From: a virus
IMG/VR virus record: IMGVR_UViG_3300023174_000039
Span: 186,001-250,000 of that record
Reading direction: 5' to 3' (one strand)
Length of the DNA: 64,000 nucleotides
The translations under genes were made by a program, and so were the position numbers. Below the pieces are notes generated by a model. That model had not been told where the DNA came from. It saw only the letters and a list, made by a program, of their open reading frames with translations, and searched no databases. Of the stretch, positions 34,203 to 40,354 are shown in pieces (positions within the stretch are counted from its first letter, which is position 1; each line of letters begins with the position of its first letter).

Positions 34203-34742
34203 ATGAAAAAATTTGCATTCGCATCACTCTTGGCTTTGGCCTCTTTCGCTTCTTCTGCACAGTATGTGTCAGTTGATGTGGACCATGTAAAGACCAGTCG
34301 TGGTCAGGAAAGTTCTGCACAGTACATCCGTGCTGGCAAAACCATCAGTGGCATTGACTACGGTCTCCAAAGCCGCACAGGTGTTGGCAACAAAGGTGGC
34401 ATGTTCAACAGCCTAGAAGTCACAGCTGGCAGCAAACTGGGTTCTTTCGCGCCGTTCGTGGGCGTGGGCTATGACAATGGCTTTAACGGTTCACCTGCTG
34501 GTTCATACACATATGGCTTGTTGGGCGTAACAACTGGTGCCAAGGTTGGTCCAGGTTTTGCATTTGGTGGTGTCAAGACTCGACTGGGTTCTAGTGCCAA
34601 AGTAGAAACAAAACAAACAGTGGCGTTTGGTACTTACAGTTTACCCATTGCCAAGAACCTTGCACTCAACGTGAATGCAAGCAAGAGCTACCAAGACATC
34701 AAAGAAACAGCTTATGGTGTTGGCCTAGCGTTTGGGTTTTAA
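34203..34742 (+). CDS. Small outer-membrane beta-barrel protein with signal peptide
   Basis: 179 residues. MKKFAFASLLALASFASSAQ is a clear Sec signal peptide with cleavage after SSA. The rest is alternating strands with Gly turns and ends YGVGLAFGF, a terminal Phe as in BAM-dependent barrels. It would be exported into the host outer membrane, perhaps to mask a receptor against other phages. It has its own promoter region (TATAAT near 34155) and terminator, so it is an independent unit. Confidence 0.72.
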   Translation: MKKFAFASLLALASFASSAQYVSVDVDHVKTSRGQESSAQYIRAGKTISGIDYGLQSRTGVGNKGGMFNSLEVTAGSKLGSFAPFVGVGYDNGFNGSPAGSYTYGLLGVTTGAKVGPGFAFGGVKTRLGSSAKVETKQTVAFGTYSLPIAKNLALNVNASKSYQDIKETAYGVGLAFGF

Positions 34743-34768
34743 ATGTAATACTTAATAGTTACATTTAC

Positions 34769-34795
34769 AAAAAACCCGCACTAGGCGGGTTTTTT
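34769..34795 (+). terminator. Intrinsic terminator
   Basis: ACCCGC, a short loop and GCGGGT followed by six T. Ends the outer-membrane protein gene. Confidence 0.92.
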
Positions 34796-34803
34796 ATTGG
34801 CGG

Positions 34804-34832
34804 TTGACTGAATATTCTGAATTTGCTACAAT
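34804..34832 (+). promoter_or_regulatory. Sigma70-like promoter of the ncRNA/tRNA region
   Basis: TTGACT at 34804-34809, 17 bases, TACAAT at 34827-34832 preceded by ATTTGC. Downstream, TTTGCAAAG near 34859 and CTTTGCAAA near 34887 form a long stem. Confidence 0.75.
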
Positions 34833-34901
34833 AGAAACAAGTTAAGAAATACAGCAAAGTTTGCAAAGCCCTTATAAAGAAAAAGGACTTTGCAAAACAA
34901 G

Positions 34902-34930
34902 TTGACAAGTAAATCACAAGATGTTATACT
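34902..34930 (+). promoter_or_regulatory. Second sigma70-like promoter before the structured RNA
   Basis: TTGACA at 34902-34907, 17 bases, TATACT at 34925-34930. Two promoters within 100 bases, with no protein gene after them, suggest strong transcription of RNA genes. Confidence 0.7.
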
Positions 34931-34993
34931 AGAGACTAGTTAGGAAATAGTAGATCGAGACTGTTTCAAGAGTTCGTTAAAAATTCAATTTTG

Positions 34994-35222
34994 TATAGTA
35001 CTCGGATCCAATCCGGGCACTATATGTAAGCACATTGGGTTACCGCCCCAGTAGGTAATTTGACAAGAGATCAATCTGTGGCCGCACAGACTCTTCCAAG
35101 TTACATGAAAGATGGAAACGAAGCCGCAAGGTGGATACTGTATAATCGCGCTGGACCAGGTAGGCCTGTAATGTGTTTGACAAACAAGTCCGTGGACGAC
35201 ACGGTAGGGCAGAAAAAACTGC
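34994..35222 (+). ncRNA. Large folded RNA, first segment
   Basis: No protein gene is seen here. Several perfect stems occur in a row: TATAGT/ACTATA enclosing CGGAT/ATCCG (34994-35024), AAGAG-TCTGTG with CACAGA-CTCTT and a GCCG loop (35065-35095), CCGTG/CACGG (35190-35204) and GCAG/CTGC (35209-35222). Position behind two promoters and next to tRNAs in a phage recalls large ornate RNAs of the GOLLD/ROOL kind. The boundaries are a guess and family membership is untested. Confidence 0.6.
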
Positions 35223-35267
35223 GATCTTTGTCCGACATCCTGATGTGTTTTCATATAGTGATTTTTT

Positions 35268-35343
35268 GGTCTTAAAGTGTTCATGGACGCACGATGGCTT
35301 GTCACGCCATAAGAGTGGGGATCGTTACCCCCTAAGACCGCCA
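35268..35343 (+). tRNA. tRNA-Asp (GTC)
   Basis: Acceptor GGTCTTA/TAAGACC, discriminator G, anticodon loop TTGTCAC on stem ATGGC/GCCAT, encoded CCA. The T-loop is atypical (ATCGTTA), so a general scan may score it low. Confidence 0.82.
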
Positions 35344-35349
35344 ACATTT

Positions 35350-35412
35350 GAGAGCCACTACGCCTGGATACTTCCCTCGCAAGAGGCACTAGGTCCTGCA
35401 ACCGTGGCTCTC
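35350..35412 (+). ncRNA. Folded RNA hairpin with GCAA tetraloop
   Basis: GAGAGCCAC (35350-35358) pairs with GTGGCTCTC (35404-35412) over nine bases. Inside are CCTGG/CTAGG and CCTC-GCAA-GAGG (35375-35386), a GNRA tetraloop typical of tertiary docking. It fills the gap between tRNA-Asp and tRNA-Glu and may be part of the larger folded RNA. Confidence 0.65.
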
Positions 35413-35420
35413 CCTTATTT

Positions 35421-35496
35421 GCTCGGTTCATCTAGCGGTCTAGGATAGTGCCCTTTCACGGCATTCACACGGGTTCGAATCCCGTACCGAGCTCCA
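35421..35496 (+). tRNA. tRNA-Glu (TTC)
   Basis: Acceptor GCTCGGT/ACCGAGC, anticodon loop CTTTCAC, encoded CCA. Confidence 0.92.
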
Positions 35497-35501
35497 CACA
35501 T

Positions 35502-35586
35502 GGAGATGCCGCCGCAATGGTGTGGCAGGGGACTGTAACTCCTCCGACTTCGGTCACGATAGGTTCGATCCCTATCATCTCCACCA
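35502..35586 (+). tRNA. tRNA-Tyr (GTA)
   Basis: Type II tRNA: acceptor GGAGATG/CATCTCC, anticodon loop CTGTAAC, variable arm and encoded CCA. Confidence 0.92.
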
Positions 35587-35949
35587 GAACGTTCCGGGTG
35601 TCTCCGGATAGTCAGACCCTGACGATGAGAAGTAGTGTGACAACTACGGGTGGTAGTCTTCAAACCCAAAGGCCGCTAGCAATGCGAGAACGGTCCCTGT
35701 CGGGAAGCGGGTGGAAGGAGTATGTGATGGATACGATAGCGTCGTATCTTGATACTCTACAATTACCGCCGGGGGATGCAGAGCATGTTTGTTTTTATAG
35801 TCAAGCATCGATAAAGGTATCGTGACAGGACGCTGTCACTATTCGGGCCTAACTGTGCGAGGAACAGGTCCTGACATAACTGCCATTCGCTTGTCAGAGC
35901 TAGCTACTTTGTTGACAAATCGGCATCTCTCGGTGCTTGACTATAAAAA
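35587..35949 (+). ncRNA. Large folded RNA, second segment with 16-bp closing stem
   Basis: 363 bases without a credible gene. TTTTTATAGTCAAGCA (35792-35807) is the exact reverse complement of 35934-35949. Between them are the hairpins CGATA/TATCG, GTGACAG/CTGTCAC and CTGACA/TGTCAG, which gives a multi-branched domain. The part before 35790 has GTAGT/ACTAC, TCCC/GGGA and a two-part stem GAGTAT-GATACGA with TCGTATC-ATACTC. It ends three bases before tRNA-Cys. It looks like an ornate phage RNA; the function is unknown. Confidence 0.7.
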
Positions 35950-35952
35950 TAC

Positions 35953-36030
35953 GCACAGGTGGCAGAGTGGTCCAATGCACGGGATTGCAAATCCTGAAAG
36001 CCGTGAGTTCAAATCTCACCCTGTGCTCCA
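35953..36030 (+). tRNA. tRNA-Cys (GCA)
   Basis: Acceptor GCACAGG/CCTGTGC, discriminator T, anticodon loop TTGCAAA and encoded CCA. Confidence 0.9.
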
Positions 36031-36038
36031 GTTTTTAT

Positions 36039-36224
36039 ATTGATAACAGTGTGTTAAAAACTCTTTGACCAAGGGCCCAACTGCTAGGGAATTATTGATC
36101 CAAAAACCGCTGAGCGGACGAAAGTTGCGGCGGACTGCTAGTCACAGTCACACATGTTTTTGGAAGGATGCTGGTGTAGCAATACAGCAGGGACCTTTAA
36201 ACACACAGCAGTATTGTTATCAAT
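36039..36224 (+). ncRNA. Rod-like folded RNA
   Basis: ATTGATAACA (36039-36048) pairs with TGTTATCAAT (36215-36224), then GTGTGTT pairs with AACACAC. Further in, GGGCCC/GGGACC and TGCT/AGCA can pair, then ATTGATCC with GGAT..CAAT, and CCAAAAAC (36100-36107) with GTTTTTGG (36156-36163). The result is one long interrupted rod of about 186 bases, a shape and size like 6S RNA, although no 6S sequence signature was recognised. Confidence 0.65.
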
Positions 36225-36235
36225 ATAAGTACTAC

Positions 36236-36310
36236 CGCGGGGTGGAGAAGTAGTAACTCATCAGGCTCATAACCTGAAGATCGGCGGTGCGAATCCGTCC
36301 CCCGCATCCA
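36236..36310 (+). tRNA. Initiator tRNA-fMet (CAT)
   Basis: Acceptor CGCGGGG with a C1-A72 mismatch, the bacterial initiator hallmark, anticodon loop CTCATAA on stem TCAGG/CCTGA, encoded CCA. The three G-C pairs of a standard initiator stem are reduced to two. Confidence 0.85.
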
Positions 36311-36332
36311 ATTTTACCATTTGTGGTTGACT

Positions 36333-36355
36333 TTCAATCATAAATAAACTACAAT
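36333..36355 (+). promoter_or_regulatory. Sigma70-like promoter of a short unit
   Basis: A TTGACT -35 box at about 36327-36332 and TACAAT at 36350-36355 with a 17-base spacer. The unit it drives is only about 170 bases long and ends in a terminator. Confidence 0.7.
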
Positions 36356-36365
36356 AGAAACTAAC

Positions 36366-36479
36366 ATGAAAACACAAAACTATTCATTTGCTAAGCCATC
36401 CATGTTTGTCCAGCCTTCAGCCTGGACGCATGCGAACGGTCGCGTGAATAGCATTCCAGGAGATCCGGGGTCCGTGTAA
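36366..36479 (+). CDS. Possible 37-residue peptide or leader
   Basis: An ATG ten bases after the -10 box opens 37 codons with no ribosome site. The product is unremarkable (MKTQNYSFAKPSMFVQ at the start). The unit has its own promoter and terminator, so it may instead be a small RNA with a chance reading frame. Confidence 0.35.
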   Translation: MKTQNYSFAKPSMFVQPSAWTHANGRVNSIPGDPGSV

Positions 36480-36505
36480 AGTACATTAGTATTCTACTCA
36501 AAGGA

Positions 36506-36537
36506 CCCTGGAACTAAACACTCCAGGGTTTTTCTTT
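36506..36537 (+). terminator. Intrinsic terminator
   Basis: CCCTGGA (36506-36512) and TCCAGGG (36522-36528) with a nine-base loop, followed by a T-rich run. Confidence 0.92.
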
Positions 36538-36600
36538 TAGTGCAATGGCAACGAGAGCCGGCATCACTCAAAACTGCAAATGGGCGGCCTGTAGGATGGA

Positions 36601-36685
36601 ACACTATTTGTAGTGTGAAAAATTACAGCGTATTAAAGCATTCTTTAAGAACAGGCAGCCTAAGTATTTTAGAGTGCTTTAATAC
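36601..36685 (+). ncRNA. Two strong stem-loops before tRNA-Trp
   Basis: ACACTA-TTTG-TAGTGT (36601-36616) and a 15-base stem, 36630-36644 with 36671-36685, broken only by one G-T pair. A third small stem CACAC/GTGTG follows. No gene is seen in 36311-36708 besides the peptide candidate. They may be processing signals for the tRNA transcript or a small RNA. Confidence 0.6.
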
Positions 36686-36708
36686 ACACATTCGTAAGAG
36701 TGTGTCGG

Positions 36709-36782
36709 GTATCTCTGGTGTAATGGCAGCACCGCGGTCTCCAAAACCGTCAGTCAAGGTTCGAGTCCTTGGAGGTACGCCA
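36709..36782 (+). tRNA. tRNA-Trp (CCA)
   Basis: Acceptor GTATCTC/GAGGTAC, discriminator G, anticodon loop CTCCAAA on GCGGT/ACCGT, encoded CCA. Confidence 0.9.
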
Positions 36783-36787
36783 CACAT

Positions 36788-36861
36788 GGGCTGGTAGTTA
36801 AATGGGATAACGGTGGCTTTGCAAGCCTCAGTTGGGAGTTCGATTCTCCCTCGGTCCACCA
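36788..36861 (+). tRNA. tRNA-Ala (TGC)
   Basis: Anticodon loop TTTGCAA, acceptor GGGCTGG/TCGGTCC with the G3-T70 wobble that marks alanine tRNAs, encoded CCA. Confidence 0.88.
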
Positions 36862-36905
36862 AATTAAATTTGACACAACCGTGTGTCTGCTATATAATAG
36901 CATGT

Positions 36906-36995
36906 CGAGAGCGGGCAGGACGGTAATGCAGCGGATTGCTAATCCGTAGACCGTAGTAATACGGTCACTGGGTTCGACTCCCAGGCTCTCGGCCA
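36906..36995 (+). tRNA. tRNA-Ser (GCT)
   Basis: Type II tRNA with long variable arm, acceptor CGAGAGC/GCTCTCG, anticodon loop TTGCTAA, encoded CCA. A sigma70-like TTGACA/TATAAT pair lies just upstream (about 36870-36898). Confidence 0.9.
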
Positions 36996-37006
36996 CATCA
37001 ATCAAT

Positions 37007-37082
37007 TCCCTAGTAGCTCAGTCGGTAGAGTAGCAGACTGTTAATCTGTTGGTCACACGTTCGAACCGTGTCTGGGGAGCCA
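37007..37082 (+). tRNA. tRNA-Asn (GTT)
   Basis: Acceptor TCCCTAG/CTGGGGA, anticodon loop CTGTTAA, encoded CCA. Confidence 0.92.
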
Positions 37083-37087
37083 AACAA

Positions 37088-37163
37088 GCCCTTATAGCTC
37101 AGCTGGTAGAGCAACTGATTTGTAATCAGTAGGTCCCGTGTTCGAATCATGGTGGGGGCACCA
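37088..37163 (+). tRNA. tRNA-Thr (TGT)
   Basis: Acceptor GCCCTTA/TGGGGGC, anticodon loop TTTGTAA, encoded CCA. Confidence 0.92.
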
Positions 37164-37166
37164 ATC

Positions 37167-37242
37167 GCTCTCATAGCTCTAGTGGTAGAGCATACCCTTG
37201 GTAAGGGTAAGGTCACGTGTTCGAATCACGTTGAGAGCACCA
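37167..37242 (+). tRNA. tRNA-Thr (GGT)
   Basis: Acceptor GCTCTCA/TGAGAGC, anticodon loop TTGGTAA on TACCC/GGGTA, encoded CCA. Second threonine isoacceptor. Confidence 0.92.
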
Positions 37243-37251
37243 ATTCATTTC

Positions 37252-37328
37252 AGCTTCATAGCTCAGTTGGTTAGAGCACCGTGTTGATAACGCGGGGGTC
37301 CTGTGTTCGAGTCACAGTGAAGCTACCA
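37252..37328 (+). tRNA. tRNA-Ile (GAT)
   Basis: Acceptor AGCTTCA/TGAAGCT, anticodon loop TTGATAA, encoded CCA. Confidence 0.92.
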
Positions 37329-37379
37329 AATTTTTAAAGGAGAGTCCCTATGGACAGTGATAAGAGTGGGAAGATTTGT

Positions 37380-37455
37380 GGGACGTTAGCTCAGTTGGTA
37401 GAGCAGTAGACTTTTAATCTATTGGTCATTGGTTCAAATCCAATACGTCCTACCA
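37380..37455 (+). tRNA. tRNA-Lys (TTT)
   Basis: Acceptor GGGACGT/ACGTCCT, anticodon loop CTTTTAA, encoded CCA. Confidence 0.92.
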
Positions 37456-37521
37456 TATAAAAACACACTTGGTATGCCCATAGCATACAGAGACATCAGA
37501 AACGTGAGTGTGTTTCTATAT

Positions 37522-37598
37522 GGTGCTTGTCGTCAAGCGGTTAAGACCTCGGATTGTGATTCCGATATACGTGGGTTCGAATCCCATCAAGCACCCCA
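37522..37598 (+). tRNA. tRNA-His (GTG)
   Basis: Acceptor GTGCTTG/CAAGCAC with the extra G-1 paired to C73 that identifies histidine tRNAs, anticodon loop TTGTGAT, encoded CCA. Confidence 0.92.
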
Positions 37599-37599
37599 T

Positions 37600-37674
37600 G
37601 GATGTATAGCACAGCGGTAGTGCATCTCCTTCATACGGAGCAGGTCAGTAGTTCAAATCTACTTACATCCACCA
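37600..37674 (+). tRNA. tRNA-Met (CAT), elongator type
   Basis: Acceptor GGATGTA/TACATCC fully paired, so not an initiator; anticodon loop TTCATAC, encoded CCA. One of three CAT tRNAs in the window; the identity split between Met and Ile2 with 30868 is open. Confidence 0.85.
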
Positions 37675-37685
37675 TAACATTTTGT

Positions 37686-37759
37686 TGGGGGTTAGTTAAA
37701 TGGTATAACATCGGATTTTGATTCCGAGATCACAAGTTCGATTCTTGTACCCTCTGCCA
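37686..37759 (+). tRNA. tRNA-Gln (TTG)
   Basis: Anticodon loop TTTTGAT, acceptor TGGGGGT/ACCCTCT with an unpaired first position as in many glutamine tRNAs, encoded CCA. Confidence 0.88.
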
Positions 37760-37764
37760 CATAT

Positions 37765-37841
37765 CGGTCCTTAACTCAATTGGATAGAGTGCCAGTCTTC
37801 GAAACTGGAAGTTGGGAGTTCGACTCTCTCAGGACCGGCCA
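37765..37841 (+). tRNA. tRNA-Arg (TCG)
   Basis: Acceptor CGGTCCT/AGGACCG, anticodon loop CTTCGAA, encoded CCA. Second arginine tRNA. Confidence 0.92.
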
Positions 37842-37880
37842 GTTTTTAACCTTGTATAATACTAGCCTATAAATATTTCC

Positions 37881-38642
37881 ATGAAGAAAGCACTTATACT
37901 TGGATGTAGTCATGCCGCTGGTTCAGAAATGATTGATGAGCCAGAAATTGATTTGTTAAACTATGGCAAAGACTACTATGGATACTGTATGAGTTATCCC
38001 TCACAGTTGGCACAATTGTTGGGGTACCATCCCGTAAATCATGCTATCCCTGGTGGTAGCAATGATGCAATGTTTAGAATATTTGAATCGTTTGTCAACC
38101 CTTACAAGAACTTTGAAAAGCCTGACATTGTGTTTGTATGTTGGACCGGTGGCGAACGTACCGAGGTATGGGACTTTGAAGAAGGCAACTGGATTGGCCT
38201 TGCTGGCGGTAAAACTAATTTTACAAAAACAATTCCTGATAGTGTTATACGGGAAGGGAAAATTATTCCTGAACCTATTATTAACGCCGATAACATTGTT
38301 ACATATCAAAAACAATGGATCACTCATCATGCTGATCGCTGGTGGGGTCGATTGAACAAGTTAAAAAACATACTGGCACTGAACACCATGGCAGCTCAAG
38401 AGAAGATCCCGGTTATTAATCTTGATAGTTTTGGTGCAGTGCAAGAATACACATTTCCCGACACAGTATATCGTCCCTTGGGACAAACTGAGTTTTGTAA
38501 CTGGGCGGTCGAGCGTGGATTCAACAACACCAAGTCGGGACATTACTTTTTGCAAGCACACAGAAGTTTTGCAAACTTCATTGCCAAAAAAGTTGATCCA
38601 AAGTATCATGCAGATAACATCGGAAAGATCATAACAGAATAA
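37881..38642 (+). CDS. SGNH-hydrolase-like protein between tRNAs
   Basis: 253 residues. KALILGCSHAAGSEM at 3-17 is a GxS block I, NHAIPGGSNDAMFRIFES at about 53-70 fits blocks II-III with Gly and Asn, and a late SGHYFLQAHRSFANF at about 223 supplies His residues. Third such protein in the window. A TATAAATA box (37868-37875) and TATAAT (about 37854) precede the ATG, which has no ribosome site. Confidence 0.6.
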   Translation: MKKALILGCSHAAGSEMIDEPEIDLLNYGKDYYGYCMSYPSQLAQLLGYHPVNHAIPGGSNDAMFRIFESFVNPYKNFEKPDIVFVCWTGGERTEVWDFEEGNWIGLAGGKTNFTKTIPDSVIREGKIIPEPIINADNIVTYQKQWITHHADRWWGRLNKLKNILALNTMAAQEKIPVINLDSFGAVQEYTFPDTVYRPLGQTEFCNWAVERGFNNTKSGHYFLQAHRSFANFIAKKVDPKYHADNIGKIITE

Positions 38643-38646
38643 TAAT

Positions 38647-38720
38647 GCGGGGCTCGTATAGTGGTAATACCTTAGCCTTCCAAGCTAAAGCGAGGGGTTC
38701 GATTCCCCTGCCCCGCTCCA
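38647..38720 (+). tRNA. tRNA-Gly (TCC)
   Basis: Acceptor GCGGGGC/GCCCCGC, discriminator T, anticodon loop CTTCCAA, encoded CCA. Confidence 0.92.
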
Positions 38721-38726
38721 CTTATT

Positions 38727-38802
38727 GCGCGGTTAACTCAGTCGGTAGAGTTCTTGCCTTACACGCAGGCTGTCGGCGGTTCGAGCCCGTCACCGCGCAC
38801 CA
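38727..38802 (+). tRNA. tRNA-Val (TAC)
   Basis: Acceptor GCGCGGT/ACCGCGC, anticodon loop CTTACAC, encoded CCA. Confidence 0.9.
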
Positions 38803-38808
38803 CACATT

Positions 38809-38885
38809 CGGAGTGTAGCACAGCCTGGTAGTGCGCCTGGTTTGGGACCAGGAGGTCGTAGGTTCGAATCCTACTATTCCGACCA
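38809..38885 (+). tRNA. tRNA-Pro (TGG)
   Basis: Acceptor CGGAGTG/TATTCCG, anticodon loop TTTGGGA on CCTGG/CCAGG, encoded CCA. Confidence 0.92.
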
Positions 38886-38892
38886 CCTTTTT

Positions 38893-38984
38893 GGAAGATG
38901 ATGCAGTGGGGTTGGTCCCGCGACTGGCCTTGAAAACCAGGTTCTCTTAACAGGGATGGGGTTCGACTCCTCCGTCTTCCGCCA
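38893..38984 (+). tRNA. tRNA-Ser (TGA)
   Basis: Type II tRNA, acceptor GGAAGAT/GTCTTCC, anticodon loop CTTGAAA with one mismatch at the stem top, encoded CCA. Confidence 0.88.
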
Positions 38985-39028
38985 AATTAATTGACACCGC
39001 AGATGTTGTGTGTTATTATGATAGTTAG

Positions 39029-39113
39029 GCCCAGGTGGCGAAATTGGTAGACGCACCAGATTTAGGTTCTGGCGTAGAAATATGTGTCGGTTCGAGTCCG
39101 ACCCTGGGCACCA
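39029..39113 (+). tRNA. tRNA-Leu (TAG)
   Basis: Type II tRNA, acceptor GCCCAGG/CCTGGGC, anticodon loop TTTAGGT, encoded CCA. Own promoter just upstream (TTGACA at about 38991, TATTAT/TATGAT near 39013-39021). Confidence 0.92.
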
Positions 39114-39117
39114 TTTT

Positions 39118-39289
39118 GCAAACAAAAAAACGTATAGGGGTAAAACCCCAGTGGCTCTGCGCAGTGATGTGCATCTGCTGGTTCAGTTGTCTGGATGAGA
39201 GGTCCTGATTGTTGCCGGTGTAGAGTTAATCTATTAACGATTAGCGTACAAATACCCGCCCTAGCGAAACCGGTTTGTTTGCATTTTTA
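39118..39289 (+). ncRNA. Folded RNA closed by a 9-bp stem, with T-run
   Basis: GCAAACAAA (39118-39126) pairs with TTTGTTTGC (39274-39282), followed by a run of T. Inside are GGGGTAAAACCCC and TAATC/GATTA hairpins. It would follow tRNA-Leu in the same transcript and end it. No gene is seen in 39114-39336 and no RNA family is recognised. Confidence 0.6.
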
Positions 39290-39336
39290 ACACAATTGTA
39301 ATCTCAGCTTCAATAAATACCCATAGAAAGCAATGT

Positions 39337-39816
39337 ATGAAAAAACTAGATCTCAACAAGGTCAAACAATTTATTGAAGCACAAGGTCCAGAAACAAAAA
39401 TCTATCTCGGGTGTGACAGCGAAAGACTCAGGGTCAACAATGTATGGCATGCTGACTATGTGTTGGCTATTGTGGTGCACATTAACGGCAACAACGGATG
39501 TAAAATCTTTGGGGAAGTACACAGAGAACGAGTGTATGATCAACGAGAATCTAAACCTGCCATGCGCTTGATGACCGAGGTGTACAAAGTGTCCGAGCTG
39601 TATCTAAAATTAGCCGAAGTGCTAGAAGGACGCAACGTAGAGGTTCACTTGGACATCAATCCAGATGAAATGCACGGTTCAAGCTGTGTTATTAGTCAAG
39701 CAATAGGATATATCAAAGGCACTTGCAATGTTGTACCTTTTGTGAAACCCAATGCATTTGCTGCCAGCTACGCCGCAGACAGGTTTAAAAGCCTAAGAAC
39801 AGCACAACACAGCTAG
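39337..39816 (+). CDS. RNase H-like protein (DUF458/YkuK type)
   Basis: 159 residues. IYLGCDSERLRVNNVWHADYV at about 22-42, split by an RNase H-type Asp strand, HRERVYDQRESKPAMRLMTEV at about 62-82 with a conserved Glu, VHLDINPDEMHGSS at about 105 and a C-terminal NAFAASYAADR match the DUF458 RNase H-like family. Nuclease activity in this family is not established. TAAATA lies at 39314-39319. Confidence 0.7.
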   Translation: MKKLDLNKVKQFIEAQGPETKIYLGCDSERLRVNNVWHADYVLAIVVHINGNNGCKIFGEVHRERVYDQRESKPAMRLMTEVYKVSELYLKLAEVLEGRNVEVHLDINPDEMHGSSCVISQAIGYIKGTCNVVPFVKPNAFAASYAADRFKSLRTAQHS

Positions 39817-39819
39817 TCA

Positions 39820-39827
39820 TATAAATA
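39820..39827 (+). promoter_or_regulatory. T4-late-like promoter box
   Basis: TATAAATA at 39820-39827, followed by a TTAGGAG ribosome site and the ATG at 39849. The spacing suits a T4-type late promoter with a normal short leader. Confidence 0.5.
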
Positions 39828-39848
39828 AATGTATTAGGAGACACTACA

Positions 39849-40082
39849 ATGCGTTATACAACAGTAATCTGGGAACCACCAACAACACCCGAGCAAATAA
39901 CTCAGCTTGATGCAAAAATTGCCGACATGGAGGCTCGAGGTATTTTTTCAGAGCTGACATTAACAAACGAGGGCACACGACAAGTTGCCATCCGTTCATG
40001 GCCAGAGTTGACCAATGCCGAAGAATGGTGTGATTTTACTTTAAACATTGGCTGTTCTAGTGCCAGTATTGATCCAGTGTAA
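39849..40082 (+). CDS. Small hypothetical protein
   Basis: 77 residues with a good ribosome site (TTAGGAG). Acidic, with a predicted helix (TPEQITQLDAKIADMEARG) and strands after it. Unknown; the stop overlaps the next start as TAATG. Confidence 0.65.
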   Translation: MRYTTVIWEPPTTPEQITQLDAKIADMEARGIFSELTLTNEGTRQVAIRSWPELTNAEEWCDFTLNIGCSSASIDPV

Positions 40083-40354
40083 TGACCGGGCACATCAAAT
40101 ACTATAGAATAAAAATAACAAAAAAACTCATCCAAGAAGCTACAAATCACAGGAACAAACTGCTGTCTGAACTAATAGAACATGCAACAGATCCTGTGAT
40201 TTTTAAACGTCGGCTACGGCTATTGGCACAGCTCTCTGAGCTAGAATTTCAACTTTTAACAAAAATACAGTCGTTTGAAACAGACAATGTAGATGACTTT
40301 GATCTGCAAATCTTGTTCAATGAATTTAGACACGTTACCAATCGCAGTTCATAA
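40082..40354 (+). CDS. Small helical protein
   Basis: 90 residues, mostly amphipathic helix and basic in the first half. Unknown function. It is coupled by TAATG overlaps on both sides, which places it in the operon with the PP-loop enzyme. Confidence 0.62.
   Translation: MTGHIKYYRIKITKKLIQEATNHRNKLLSELIEHATDPVIFKRRLRLLAQLSELEFQLLTKIQSFETDNVDDFDLQILFNEFRHVTNRSS

Noticed and set aside
35448-35825. A 125-codon open frame across tRNA-Glu, tRNA-Tyr and the folded RNA.
   Set aside because: It runs through two firm tRNA genes and paired stems; the product is not protein-like.
36061-36180. Search for a missing tRNA-Phe or a tRNA-Ser in this gap.
   Set aside because: A GCT-containing loop near 36134 lacks a paired anticodon stem and acceptor; the stretch fits the rod-like RNA better.
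37350-37410. A 19-codon ORF with AAAGGAG upstream, between tRNA-Ile and tRNA-Lys.
   Set aside because: It runs into tRNA-Lys and is too short to support; the ribosome-like site may be chance.
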